A stretch of DNA of 40,284 bases from an uncultured Faecalibacterium sp. (GTDB lineage: Bacteria > Bacillota > Clostridia > Oscillospirales > Ruminococcaceae), in the NCBI GenBank assembly GCA_934526125.1, contig CAKSZU010000010.1:1-40284 (forward strand), read 5' to 3'. Shown here in pieces: positions 16,352 to 25,073 of this stretch. The notes beneath the pieces are model-generated. The model had not been told where the DNA came from and ran no database searches. It saw nothing but the letters and a program-made list of their open reading frames with translations. Numbering within the stretch: position 1 is the first letter of the stretch; every line of letters starts with the position of its first letter. The position numbers were made by a program, and so were the translations under genes.

Positions 16352-17298
16352 TCGGAGCTGCTGTTCTGGGCGGGACCGTGCTGGACCTGCTGTTCGGGGA
16401 CCCCGCATGGCTCCCCCACCCTGTCGTCCTGATGGGCAAAGCCATCTCCGGGCTGGAAAAGCGTCTGCGGACGCGTTTCCCCGCGACCCCCGGCGGCGAG
16501 CTTCTGGGTGGGGCGGTCCTCGCCTTCCTGCTGCCCACCGGGACCTTCCTGCTCACCGGGCTGGTCTGCCTTGCCGCCGCCCGGATCAGCCCGTGGCTGG
16601 GGCTGGCCGTTCAGATGTTCTGGTGCGGGCAGGCGCTGGCCGCAAAGGGCCTTGCGCAGGAGAGCATGAACGTCTACCGGGAACTTATCAAGCCGGACCT
16701 GCCGGCCGCCCGCAGGGCTGTCAGCCGGATCGTGGGCCGGGACACCCAGAACCTGACCCTGGAAGGTGTGACCAGGGCCGCCGTGGAGACCGTAGCCGAG
16801 AACGCCAGCGACGGCGTGATCGCGCCGCTGCTCTATATGCTGCTCGGCGGGGCCCCGCTGGCCCTGACCTACAAGGCCATCAACACCATGGACAGTATGC
16901 TGGGCTACAAGAACGAGAAGTATCTCTACTTCGGCCGGGCTGCGGCTAAACTGGACGATGTTGCCAACTATCTGCCCAGCCGGATCGCCGGGCTGCTCTG
17001 GTGCGCGGCGGCGGCCCTGACCGGGAACAGCGCCAAAGGCGCGTGGAAGATCTGGCGGCGGGACCGCCGGAACCACGCCAGCCCCAACAGCGCCCAGACC
17101 GAAAGCGCCTGCGCCGGGGCGCTGGGGGTCCAGCTGGCCGGGCCCGCCTATTACTTCGGCGAGTATTACGACAAACCCACCATCGGCGACCCGCTGCGGC
17201 CCATTGAACCGGAGGATATCCGCCGGGCCAACCGGATGATGTACGCCGAAAGTGTTCTGGCACTGGCCCTCGGGCTGGGGCTCCGTGCCCTGCTCTGA
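16348..17298 (+). CDS. cbiB: Adenosylcobinamide-phosphate synthase
   Basis: The 316-residue membrane protein attaches the aminopropanol (phosphate) arm to adenosylcobyrate. Family motifs are DLLFGDPAWLPHPVVLMG at the N-terminus, RDTQNLTLEGVTRAAVETVAENASDG, YKAINTMDSMLGYKN and, late, HASPNSAQTESACAGALGVQLAG. Several hydrophobic segments flank these loops. It overlaps cobC by four bases. A 40-base gap, the longest since cbiF, separates it from cobD and contains a short GC hairpin plus an AAGGAG site. Confidence 0.95.
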   Translation: MIGAAVLGGTVLDLLFGDPAWLPHPVVLMGKAISGLEKRLRTRFPATPGGELLGGAVLAFLLPTGTFLLTGLVCLAAARISPWLGLAVQMFWCGQALAAKGLAQESMNVYRELIKPDLPAARRAVSRIVGRDTQNLTLEGVTRAAVETVAENASDGVIAPLLYMLLGGAPLALTYKAINTMDSMLGYKNEKYLYFGRAAAKLDDVANYLPSRIAGLLWCAAAALTGNSAKGAWKIWRRDRRNHASPNSAQTESACAGALGVQLAGPAYYFGEYYDKPTIGDPLRPIEPEDIRRANRMMYAESVLALALGLGLRALL

Positions 17299-17338
17299 CC
17301 CGGTGCCGGGCAGGATGATTCGAAAGGAGAGAAATCAT

Positions 17339-18388
17339 ATGCAGCTGGTACATGGCGGAGACTGGGCGGGCTACCGTGCGCAGTTTGGACGGGATGCACT
17401 GGATTTTTCGGCCAATGTCAGCCCGCTGGGCCTGCCGGAAGGGGTGGCGCAGGCCATCACGGCTGCACTGCCCCACGCCGACCGCTACCCGGACCCGCTT
17501 TGCCGGGAACTGCGGGCAAAGCTTGCCCTCCATGAGCAGCTCCCGGAAGAGCAGATCCTCTGCGGCAACGGTGCCGCCGACCTGATCTTCCGGCTCGTTC
17601 TGGCCCGCAGGCCCCGCGCTGCGCTGGTCACGGCCCCTTCCTTCGCCGAATATACCGCCGCGCTGGAAACTGTCGGCTGCACGGTGGAGCGCTGTTTTCT
17701 GAAAGATGCCGATGATTTTGCCGTGACGGAGAGTTTTCTCGATGCCATCCATCCGGGGCTGGACATGGTGTTCCTCTGCCAGCCCAACAACCCCACCGGC
17801 CAGCTGACCCCGCCCGCGCTGGTGGAGCGCATCCTCCGCCGCTGCGCTGCCTGCGGGGCCCTGCTGGTGGTGGACGAGTGCTTTCTGGATTTTCTGCCCG
17901 ACGGCGGTACCCTCTCCGGCAAGGCCCTGCTGCCCGCCGGGGGCCTCGTGATCCTGAAAGCCTTCACCAAGCTCTACGGCATGGCCGGGGTACGGCTGGG
18001 GTACTGCCTCAGCGCGGACACGGCGCTTCTGGACGCCATGCGGCAGGCCGGGCAGCCGTGGGCGGTTTCCAGCCTGGCACAGGCCGCCGGGATCGCCGCG
18101 CTGGATGAGACCGCCTATGTGGAGCAGGTGCGGGCACTGATCGCACAGCAGCGGCCCCGGCTCACAGCCGGGTTGCGGGCCCTCGGGCTGCGGGTACTGG
18201 ACGGCCGGGCCAACTACCTGCTGTTCCGGGCCCCGGAGACGCTGGGCGGACAGCTATTGCAGAAGGGCATCGTCCTGCGCAGCTGCGCCAACTATCCGGG
18301 ACTGGATGCCGGCTGGTACCGCACCGCCGTGCGCACCGGCCCGGAAAACGAACATCTCCTCAAAGCACTTGCGGAGGTATTGGAATGA
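17339..18388 (+). CDS. cobD: Threonine-phosphate decarboxylase-like PLP enzyme
   Basis: The 349-residue fold-type I PLP enzyme resembles CobD, which makes aminopropanol phosphate for CbiB, and its relative HisC. The N-terminus has HGGDWAGYRAQFG and DFSANVSPLGLPEGV. The CobD-like substrate region is followed by FLCQPNNPTG. The PLP Lys lies in LKAFTKLYGMAGVRLGY and the phosphate-binding Arg near YRTAVRT. AAAGGAGAG precedes the ATG by 6 bases. Position directly after cbiB supports CobD rather than histidinol-phosphate aminotransferase. The stop overlaps cbiP. Confidence 0.9.
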   Translation: MQLVHGGDWAGYRAQFGRDALDFSANVSPLGLPEGVAQAITAALPHADRYPDPLCRELRAKLALHEQLPEEQILCGNGAADLIFRLVLARRPRAALVTAPSFAEYTAALETVGCTVERCFLKDADDFAVTESFLDAIHPGLDMVFLCQPNNPTGQLTPPALVERILRRCAACGALLVVDECFLDFLPDGGTLSGKALLPAGGLVILKAFTKLYGMAGVRLGYCLSADTALLDAMRQAGQPWAVSSLAQAAGIAALDETAYVEQVRALIAQQRPRLTAGLRALGLRVLDGRANYLLFRAPETLGGQLLQKGIVLRSCANYPGLDAGWYRTAVRTGPENEHLLKALAEVLE

Positions 18389-19881
18389 GCAAGGCAAAAT
18401 GTATCATGGTACAGGGCACCATGAGCGGTGCCGGCAAAAGCCTGCTGTGCGCCGCCCTCTGCCGCATTTTCGCGCAGGACGGCTACCGGGTGGCCCCTTT
18501 CAAGAGCCAGAACATGGCCCTGAACAGCTTTGTCACCCGGGACGGTCTGGAGATGGGCCGGGCGCAGGTGGTGCAGGCCCAGGCCGCCGGGATCGAGCCG
18601 GATGTGCGGATGAACCCCATCCTGCTCAAGCCCAGCAGCGACGTGGGCAGTCAGGTCATCGTCAACGGCGAAGTCCGCGGGCAGATGCCTGCCTCTGCTT
18701 ACTTCCGGATGAAGCGCAGCCTCATCCCGGAGATCCTGTCCGCCTACAACAGTCTGGCTGGGGATGTGGACATCATCGTGATCGAGGGTGCCGGGAGCCC
18801 GGCCGAGATCAACCTGAAGGCCGACGACATCGTCAACATGGGGCTGGCAAAGCTGGTGGATGCCCCCGTGCTGCTGGCCGGTGACATCGACCGGGGCGGG
18901 GTCTTTGCCCAGCTCTACGGCACTGTAGAGCTGCTGGAACCCGACGAGCGGGCCCGCATCAAGGGGCTCATCATCAACAAGTTCCGCGGGGACGTGGAGA
19001 TCCTGCGCCCCGGCCTTGCCATGCTGGAAGAAAAGACCCGCCTGCCCGTGCTGGGGGTCGTGCCCTACCTCAAAGTAGATATCGAGGACGAGGACTCCCT
19101 CTCCGAGCGGCTGGACACCGGCAAAACGGTCAAGCCCTTGGACGCGGCCGTCCTCCGCCTGCCCCATATCTCCAACTTCACCGATTTCATGCCGCTGGAG
19201 CAGCACCCGCTGCTGGGGGTACGGTATGTGCAGAACGCTCGTCAGCTGGACACACCGGACTGCGTCATCCTGCCCGGCACCAAGAACACCGTGGAGGATC
19301 TGCTCTGGCTGCGGCAGTCCGGGCTGGAAGCCGCTGTCCTGAAGCTGGCCGCGGCCGGGGTGCCCGTGCTGGGGGTCTGCGGAGGCTACCAGATGCTGGG
19401 GCAGTGGCTGGACGACACCGCCGGGACCGAGAGCGGCCGCTCCCAGACCGTCCGGGGGCTCGGGCTCCTCCCCACCCGCACCGTCTTTACCGGCGAAAAG
19501 CGCCGGGCGCAGGTCACGGCCCGGGTCACGGCCGCCCCCTTTGCCGGGGCGCAGCTGACCGGCTACGAAATCCATACCGGCCGCACCGAAGTCCAGGGCA
19601 CAGCATTCTGCCGCCTGTCCGGGGACGTTCCGGAGGGCTGCGCGGAGGGCAATGTCTTCGGCACCTACCTTCACGGCCTGTTCGACACCGGCGCGCTGAC
19701 CGAAGCGCTGGCCGCCTTCCTCTGCAGGCGGAAGGGGCTGGACCCCGCCGATGCCGGAGTACTCTCCATGGAGCAGTACCGGCAGCAGCAGCTGGATCTT
19801 CTGGCCGACGGCGTCCGCCGAACACTGGATCTGGACGCCATTTACGCCGCCATGGGCATGGAGCAAAGGAGCAGACAATGA
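18385..19881 (+). CDS. cbiP: Cobyric acid synthase
   Basis: The 498-residue amidotransferase carries out the four remaining side-chain amidations (b, d, e, g). N-terminal ATPase motifs are QGTMSGAGKSLL, FKSQNMALNSFVT, EGAGSPAEINL and LLAGDIDRGGVFAQ. The GATase domain from ~residue 255 has PGTKNTVEDLLWL and the nucleophile Cys in LGVCGGYQMLG. His-containing blocks follow at GYEIHTGRTE and GTYLHGLFD. Start overlaps cobD and stop overlaps cbiC by four bases. It appears complete. Confidence 0.97.
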   Translation: MSKAKCIMVQGTMSGAGKSLLCAALCRIFAQDGYRVAPFKSQNMALNSFVTRDGLEMGRAQVVQAQAAGIEPDVRMNPILLKPSSDVGSQVIVNGEVRGQMPASAYFRMKRSLIPEILSAYNSLAGDVDIIVIEGAGSPAEINLKADDIVNMGLAKLVDAPVLLAGDIDRGGVFAQLYGTVELLEPDERARIKGLIINKFRGDVEILRPGLAMLEEKTRLPVLGVVPYLKVDIEDEDSLSERLDTGKTVKPLDAAVLRLPHISNFTDFMPLEQHPLLGVRYVQNARQLDTPDCVILPGTKNTVEDLLWLRQSGLEAAVLKLAAAGVPVLGVCGGYQMLGQWLDDTAGTESGRSQTVRGLGLLPTRTVFTGEKRRAQVTARVTAAPFAGAQLTGYEIHTGRTEVQGTAFCRLSGDVPEGCAEGNVFGTYLHGLFDTGALTEALAAFLCRRKGLDPADAGVLSMEQYRQQQLDLLADGVRRTLDLDAIYAAMGMEQRSRQ

Positions 19882-20549
19882 CACCACAACATCATCTGCC
19901 CGCCGACATCGAGCGGACAAGCCTTTCCATCATCACCGCCGAGCTGGCCGAACTGGGGCTGACGCCCCCGCCGGAGACTGCCGCCGTGGTCAAGCGCGTC
20001 ATCCACACCACCGCCGATTTCGACTATGCCCGGAACCTGAAGTTCACCCCGGGTGCCGTGGCGGCCGGGGTTGCCGCCCTCCGGGCCGGGACCCCCATCA
20101 TCACCGATACCAACATGGCGCTGGCCGGGATCACCAAACCGGGACTTGCCCGGCTGGGCAGCACGGCCCTGTGCTACATGGCCGACCCGGAAGTTGCCGC
20201 GCTGGCAGCTGCCTCCGGCACCACCCGGGCCGTGGCCTCCATGCACCGGGCCGCCGCCGAACACCCGGGGGCCATCCTTGCCGTCGGCAACGCCCCCACG
20301 GCCCTTCTGACCATCGCCGAGGAGATCGAGGCCGGGCTCAGGCCTGCCCTGGTCATCGGGGTGCCGGTAGGCTTCGTCAACGTGGTGGAAAGCAAAGAGC
20401 GGCTCTTCGCCGCCTGCGAAGCCCACGGTGTCCCCGCCATCGCCGCCATGGGCCGGAAGGGCGGCAGCAACGTTGCCGCTGCCATCTGCAACGCGCTGGT
20501 CTACTCCGCCGCCGAAATGCTGGACCCCTCCGCCCGGGGCTGGAAATAA
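19878..20549 (+). CDS. cbiC: Cobalt-precorrin-8 methylmutase
   Basis: The 223-residue CbiC moves the methyl group from C11 to C12, giving cobyrinate. The catalytic His lies in RVIHTTADFDYARNL. Other family blocks are TDTNMALAGI, AVGNAPTALLTIAEEI, GVPVGFVNVVESKE and the C-terminal RKGGSNVAAAICNALVY. It is the last gene of the cluster. A hairpin pair and a bidirectional terminator follow within 100 bases, against the convergent rnr gene. Confidence 0.97.
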   Translation: MTPQHHLPADIERTSLSIITAELAELGLTPPPETAAVVKRVIHTTADFDYARNLKFTPGAVAAGVAALRAGTPIITDTNMALAGITKPGLARLGSTALCYMADPEVAALAAASGTTRAVASMHRAAAEHPGAILAVGNAPTALLTIAEEIEAGLRPALVIGVPVGFVNVVESKERLFAACEAHGVPAIAAMGRKGGSNVAAAICNALVYSAAEMLDPSARGWK

Positions 20550-20593
20550 GCCCGCCCCTTCTCCCCTGACATCCCACGGCTCACGCATGAATA

Positions 20594-20630
20594 AGTTCTA
20601 TTTGAACTACTCGCCTAGCGAGTGGTTTTC
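20594..20630. other. Adjacent hairpin pair, possible IS200/IS605-type end
   Basis: AGTTC/GAACT (20594-20608) and ACTCGC-CTA-GCGAGT (20609-20623) form two neighbouring hairpins followed by GGTTTTCGAG. Read on the minus strand the second hairpin is followed by AGTTCAA, which resembles the hairpin-plus-TTCAA right ends of IS200/IS605 elements. No transposase is nearby. This is a resemblance only. Confidence 0.35.
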
Positions 20631-20640
20631 GAGATACAAA

Positions 20641-20685
20641 AAGAGGGCCGCCGCACATGATCCTGTGCAGCGGCCCTCTGGCTTT
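20641..20685. terminator. Bidirectional terminator between cbiC and rnr
   Basis: GAGGGCCGC-C-GCACA (20643-20656) pairs with TGTGC-A-GCGGCCCTC (20664-20678). A T-rich tract follows on the plus strand (20682-20685), and AAAAAG upstream gives a T-run on the minus strand. It serves the two convergent genes. Confidence 0.88.
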
Positions 20686-20703
20686 TGGGATTCTTTCTTG
20701 ATT

Positions 20704-22821
20704 TTATTTTGCTTCCGGGGCCACCTCGAAGTCGACCTTACCCAGGTTGACATCGGCGCGGACGATGGTGATCATCATGCTGTCGCCCAAGCTCCAGCTC
20801 TTGCCGGAGACGGGATCGGTCAGACGGATACCCTCGGTGAGGTTGGTGCCGGTGGCGGTCAGGCTGGAAGCGGGCACAAAGCCCTCCACGCCGTTCTCCA
20901 GCTCCACAAAGATGCCGCGCTGGGTCACGCCGGAGATGGTGCCCTCGTAGCACTCGCCCAGATGGCGGCGGGCGTACTCGGCCTTATAGTAATCCTCTGC
21001 CTTCCGCTCGATCTGCATGGCGATGACTTCCCGCTCGCTGGACTGCTTGGAGGCGCTGGCCGCAAAGTCAGTATAGCGGACGATCATGGTCTCCTTGTCG
21101 GTGCCGCTGAGCAGGTCGGTCATGATGCGGTGGATGGCCAGATCCGGGTAACGGCGGATGGGGCTGGTGAAGTGGGCGTAATCCTTCAGCACCAGACCGT
21201 AGTGGCCCTTGGGTTTTTCCTCATAGGCCGCCTTGGACATGCAGCGGAGCATACCGGTGTTGACGATCTGCTCAAAGGGAGTCCCGCGGACGCCTTCCAG
21301 AATGGCGCTCAGCTCCTTGGGGGTGGGCACTTCCTTGGCGAAGTGGTCGTTGATGCCGCAAGCCTGCAGCAGGCTGTGCAGACGCTCCAGCTTCTCGCCG
21401 TTGGGCTCCTCGTGGACGCGGTAGACAAAGGGGATCTGCTTGACCCGGGCAAAGTGGGCCGCGCACTGGTTGGCCAGCAGCATGAACTCCTCAATCATGG
21501 ATTCGCTCTCACCGGAAGTGCGCTTCTTCACGTCGATGCAGTGGCCGTCCTCGTCCAGGATCAGCTTCACTTCCCCGCTCTCGAAGTCGATGCAGCCGCG
21601 CTCGGTGCGCAGACGGGCACGGTGGGCGTACAGCTCCTTCATGGCAGGCAGCTGGTCCAGCACCTCGGCATACTTGGCCTGGATCTCGGCATCGGCGGTC
21701 CCGGCCAGCAGGGCATTGACCTCCGAGTAGACACCCTTGACCCGGCTGCAGATGACAGACTTCACGAACTTATAATCCGTGAGGTTGCCCTCCTTGTCCA
21801 GACGCATCAGGCAGGAGAAAGCCAGACGGCGCTCCTTCTCGTTCAGGGAGCAGATGCCGTTAGACAGGCTCTTGGGCAGCATGGGCACCACCTGATCGGC
21901 GTAGTACACCGAGGTGGCGCGGTTGAAGGCTTCCTCGTTCAGTTCGCTGCCGGGCTTGACATAGTTGGAGACATCGGCAATGTGGACGCCCAGCTCGTAG
22001 CCGCCGTCGGAGGTGCGGGTCAGGCTGATGGCATCGTCGATATCCTTGGTCTCGGCCGAATCGATGGTGAAGATGGGCAGGGCCCGCAGATCCATGCGGC
22101 CCTTGCAGTCCTCTTCGGAGACAGCCATATCCTCAAACTTCTTGGCTTCCTCCCGCACCTTCTCGGGGAAACGGGTGTGGATGTCCTTTGCATAGAGCAG
22201 GGCCTTGGCGCAGCGCTTGGCTTCGTCGCTGCTGCCGAACCGCATGGCAACGCCCACACGGTGATCCTCCTGCCGGGTGCCGCGCTGCAGAATCTCCACA
22301 GCGACCTTGTCGCCGTCCTTTGCGCCGCCCTCGCAGTCCCGCTGGATCTGCATGGAGATGGCCGGGCAGTCATCTGGCACGAACTTCAGCCGACCCTCGA
22401 TCCGACGGGCCGTGCCCACCAGATCGTTCTTCTCGCTGAGGATGGCGAGGATCTCGCCCTCATCGCTGCCCTCCACCCGGGGGTGGGCAAATTTTTCCAC
22501 CAGGACCTGGTCGCCGGGCATGGCGCCGCGGGTGAAACGGCCCGGGATGAAGATATCGCTCGTACCGTCATCCAGCATCACAAAGGCAAAGTTCTTGCCC
22601 AGCTTGACCACATTGCACAGCAGGGCCTTCTCGGCACGGCCGGAGCGCACCGTAAAGAACACCCCGGAACGCTGGCAGACCACGGCCTCGTGCACCAGCT
22701 CATCCAGCGCCTCCATGACCTTGCGGTCTGCCCCGCGGTCTCCGCCGAACTTCGCCTTCAGGGTCTTTACCGTGCAGGGCTGATTCTGGATCGAACGCTC
22801 AAGTTTATCACGTAATGACAT
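20704..22821 (-). CDS. rnr: Ribonuclease R
   Basis: The 705-residue 3'-5' exoribonuclease of the RNB family degrades structured RNA and takes part in trans-translation quality control. An N-terminal winged-helix segment (LKAKFGGDRGADRKVMEALDELV) is followed by cold-shock domains. The RNB catalytic centre has the Asp cluster in FTIDSAETKDIDDAIS. HYGLVLKDYAHFTSPIRRYPDL follows, and a C-terminal S1 domain (YEGTISGVTQRGIFVELENGVEGFV) closes the protein. AAGGAG lies 10 bases before the ATG. It follows secG, as in many Firmicutes; the usual next gene smpB is not here. Confidence 0.97.
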   Translation of the reverse strand: MSLRDKLERSIQNQPCTVKTLKAKFGGDRGADRKVMEALDELVHEAVVCQRSGVFFTVRSGRAEKALLCNVVKLGKNFAFVMLDDGTSDIFIPGRFTRGAMPGDQVLVEKFAHPRVEGSDEGEILAILSEKNDLVGTARRIEGRLKFVPDDCPAISMQIQRDCEGGAKDGDKVAVEILQRGTRQEDHRVGVAMRFGSSDEAKRCAKALLYAKDIHTRFPEKVREEAKKFEDMAVSEEDCKGRMDLRALPIFTIDSAETKDIDDAISLTRTSDGGYELGVHIADVSNYVKPGSELNEEAFNRATSVYYADQVVPMLPKSLSNGICSLNEKERRLAFSCLMRLDKEGNLTDYKFVKSVICSRVKGVYSEVNALLAGTADAEIQAKYAEVLDQLPAMKELYAHRARLRTERGCIDFESGEVKLILDEDGHCIDVKKRTSGESESMIEEFMLLANQCAAHFARVKQIPFVYRVHEEPNGEKLERLHSLLQACGINDHFAKEVPTPKELSAILEGVRGTPFEQIVNTGMLRCMSKAAYEEKPKGHYGLVLKDYAHFTSPIRRYPDLAIHRIMTDLLSGTDKETMIVRYTDFAASASKQSSEREVIAMQIERKAEDYYKAEYARRHLGECYEGTISGVTQRGIFVELENGVEGFVPASSLTATGTNLTEGIRLTDPVSGKSWSLGDSMMITIVRADVNLGKVDFEVAPEAK

Positions 22822-22910
22822 AGATCTTTTTACTCCTTACATACTTTCCCGGTGTTCTCCAACGGAACCCCGGGCTTCCCTCCGCTCAACGACTCCGGCG
22901 GCCCGGACAG

Positions 22911-22940
22911 AAAAACAGCCCCGCCTTACACGGGGCTGTA
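22911..22940 (-). terminator. Terminator between secG and rnr
   Basis: ACAGCCCCG (22915-22923) and CGGGGCTGT (22931-22939) form a perfect 9-bp stem with a T-run on the minus strand. It lies 10 bases after the secG stop, and so probably attenuates transcription into rnr. Confidence 0.88.
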
Positions 22941-22949
22941 CGCGGCTGC

Positions 22950-23198
22950 TCAGGCCAGACGGCTGGCAAACACACAGGCCAGGATGGCCACCACGAAGAA
23001 CACGACGCCTGCAATGCGGGTCACCTTGGCCAGCATCTGGTCGGCAGGGGTCAGGCGGGCATTGTTTGCGCCGCCCACGCCGCCGTTGATGGCACCGGAC
23101 AGCCCCTGACCATGGGTGTGCTGCATCAGGGTGAGGACAACGATAACCAGCGAGACGACCAGCAGGATGGCACCGCCGACGATTTCAATGACAGACAT
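22950..23198 (-). CDS. secG: Preprotein translocase subunit SecG
   Basis: The 82-residue protein has two transmembrane segments (residues ~4-24 and ~60-80) joined by the SecG-type loop, with LMQHTHGQGLSGAINGG as the recognisable family block. It is a small subunit of the SecYEG channel. AAAGGAG is 9 bases before the ATG, and a clear promoter lies upstream at 23256-23284. The secG-rnr order is the usual Firmicute arrangement. Confidence 0.94.
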   Translation of the reverse strand: MSVIEIVGGAILLVVSLVIVVLTLMQHTHGQGLSGAINGGVGGANNARLTPADQMLAKVTRIAGVVFFVVAILACVFASRLA

Positions 23199-23255
23199 GG
23201 ATGGAACGCTCCTTTTATCTTAGATTCAACAGAGTCTGCATACAAATACAAAGAT

Positions 23256-23284
23256 ATAATAGCATAAAAGCCGCAGAAAAGCAA
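23256..23284 (-). promoter_or_regulatory. secG promoter
   Basis: On the minus strand, TTGCTT (-35, 23284-23279) and TATTAT (-10, 23261-23256) are 17 bases apart. No terminator is seen between the upstream penicillin-binding protein gene and this promoter. Confidence 0.72.
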
Positions 23285-23297
23285 GATAAACCCTGCG

Positions 23298-24890
23298 TCA
23301 TCGGGTCAGAATTTCCAGCCCGGCGGCCACACGGGCAAAAATCGCCGCACTGGAGCAGACCGGGTCTGTCCGGGCATCCTGCAGCACCACGATGGTATAC
23401 CGGGGCACATCCGCCGGGAAATACCCGGCGAACCAGTGGTTTTTCCGCTCCTGCCCGGCCTCGAACTGCCCGGTCTGGGCGGTGCCGGTCTTGCCCGCCG
23501 CAGTCTGTTCCGGCAGGGCGGCTTCCCGGCCGGTCCCCCGCTCCACCACACCGGCCAGAAGTTCCCGCAGCGCCCGGGCGGATGCTTCCGACAGTGCCCG
23601 GCAGCTCTCCCCCGGCTCTGCGGCGGCGCAAAGTCTCCCGGCGTCCTCGTCCCATTCGCCTTCCACGAGCTGCGGCGTCCGGTACACCCCGCCGCAGGCG
23701 ATGGCGTTCATCATCCCCGCCACCTGAACCGGCGCCGCCAGAAGCTCCCCCTGCCCGAAGCAGAAGTTGGCATAGGCTCCGCTGGACTTCAGCGCCGACA
23801 GGTCCGGCAGGCCGCCTTCTGCAGTATGCAGGGTCCCGGCCCATTCGACCCTCCGGCCGAAGCCCAGTGCCTGCGCCATGACATGGACCCGTTCCGCACC
23901 CAGAAGCTGCCCCAGCCGGATGAAATACCCGTTGCAGCTTTTTTCCAGCGCCCCCGCCAGATCGACCTCGCCGTGGGGGACCCCTCCGGCGCAGCGGAAA
24001 ATTTGTCCATCCACCTCGCACCAGCCGGGACAGGTGTAGACAAAATCAGTCTGCCCTGCTTCCAGCGCAGCTGCGGCCAGCACCGGCTTGAACACCGAGC
24101 CCACCGCATAGCTCCGAAGCGCCCGCTCCACCAGCGGGCTGCCCTCAGTTTCCAGACTGGCCGAAACGTTTTCCGGGTCATAGTCCGGCAGGCTGACGCA
24201 GGCCCGGATCTTTGCGGTGTCCGTCTCCAGCACCAGAATACAGCCGCTCTCCATGGTCTGCTCTGCCACTGCCTGCGCCGTCTGCTGGATCTCCCGGGAG
24301 AGAGTCAGCTGCACCCCTGCCGCCCCGCTGTCGTTTTCCTGCAGCTCCGGTTCAGTCCTCAATTTTCCCTGTGCGTTGACGGTGCAGCGCAGGGTGTCCC
24401 CTTCCCCGCTGCCGGTCAGCAGGGTGTCAAAGGCCGCTTCCAGTCCGGCGGCCCCTTTTCCCTCGCCATTCCGGCAGCCGATCAGCTGGACGGCCAGCGG
24501 CGCGTCCGGATACCGACGTTCCACCGGCCAGCACAGGACTCCCAGCGAAGAGACATCCCGGTCCACTTCCAGCAGAAAGGGGGCCGCCGCATTCCGCTTC
24601 CGGTAGAGTTCCGCCTGCCCGGCGGCATCGGCATAAGGGAACAGCCGGGCATAGCTGTCCTCCCCCGGGATGCAGAGCGCCATCCATCGGGTGGTCAGCC
24701 CGGTCAGGCGCTGGCCGCTGCAATCGTAGAAGTTGCCCCGCCGGGCGGGCAGGGTCAGGGTCACTGTACTCTGGGCCGCCGCCCGGGCCGCATACACCGG
24801 GTCGGAGCAGACCCGGAACAACCGGCAGACCACCACCGCAAACCCGAAGATCAGCGCCCCGTACAGAGCCAGCACCCGCCTGCCGGACAT
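23298..24890 (-). CDS. Penicillin-binding transpeptidase (class B-like)
   Basis: This 530-residue peptidoglycan D,D-transpeptidase has one N-terminal membrane anchor (residues ~5-25) and then a short N-terminal domain. The transpeptidase domain has all three active-site motifs: S-V-F-K (Ser265, Lys268), S-C-N in EKSCNGYF, and K-T-G in AAGKTGTAQ. It resembles the FtsI/PBP2/SpoVD group but is short, without PASTA domains. The ATG at 24890 has AGGAAGGGGG upstream and places the anchor at the N-terminus; longer in-frame versions would start in the leader repeat. The gene has its own promoter at 25074-25102 and a leader containing a repeat element. Division versus sporulation role is unknown. Confidence 0.9.
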   Translation of the reverse strand: MSGRRVLALYGALIFGFAVVVCRLFRVCSDPVYAARAAAQSTVTLTLPARRGNFYDCSGQRLTGLTTRWMALCIPGEDSYARLFPYADAAGQAELYRKRNAAAPFLLEVDRDVSSLGVLCWPVERRYPDAPLAVQLIGCRNGEGKGAAGLEAAFDTLLTGSGEGDTLRCTVNAQGKLRTEPELQENDSGAAGVQLTLSREIQQTAQAVAEQTMESGCILVLETDTAKIRACVSLPDYDPENVSASLETEGSPLVERALRSYAVGSVFKPVLAAAALEAGQTDFVYTCPGWCEVDGQIFRCAGGVPHGEVDLAGALEKSCNGYFIRLGQLLGAERVHVMAQALGFGRRVEWAGTLHTAEGGLPDLSALKSSGAYANFCFGQGELLAAPVQVAGMMNAIACGGVYRTPQLVEGEWDEDAGRLCAAAEPGESCRALSEASARALRELLAGVVERGTGREAALPEQTAAGKTGTAQTGQFEAGQERKNHWFAGYFPADVPRYTIVVLQDARTDPVCSSAAIFARVAAGLEILTR

Positions 24891-24956
24891 GAAACCGCCC
24901 CCTTCCTGTCGGTAGTATGGACAAGAAAGGGGGCTGATATCATTTCTTTTTTTATC

Positions 24957-25051
24957 TATCGCAAGACTAGAAATTAGCACAACAGAAACAGCATATCTGC
25001 GATATGCAAACCAACGTTGTTGCTGTTGCATTAAAAAGTTGGTTTGCTATA
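24957..25051 (+). repeat. MITE-like hairpin element, copy A (95 bp)
   Basis: The element begins TATCGCA and ends TTGCTATA, imperfect terminal inverted repeats ending in TA. Inside are a small CTA/TAG hairpin, GCATATC-TGC-GATATGC, and a long 3' stem-loop with GCAAACCAAC pairing with GTTGGTTTGC around a loop ending TGCATTAAAAA. It is identical over 95 bases to the outer copy at 34103-34291 once the insertion there is removed. It lies, in antisense, in the predicted 5' leader of the penicillin-binding protein gene. It is visibly AT-richer than its surroundings and contains no gene. Confidence 0.9.
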
Positions 25052-25073
25052 GATTGTAAACATTTCTGACTCG

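Noticed and set aside
20585..20700. A short peptide MNKFYLNYSPSEW starting at 20587
   Set aside because: No ribosome site, and the frame runs straight through the terminator hairpin; the hairpin structures explain the sequence better.
20428..22815. 795-codon plus-strand frame covering the rnr gene
   Set aside because: It runs through the cbiC end and terminator. RNase R on the minus strand has full catalytic motifs.
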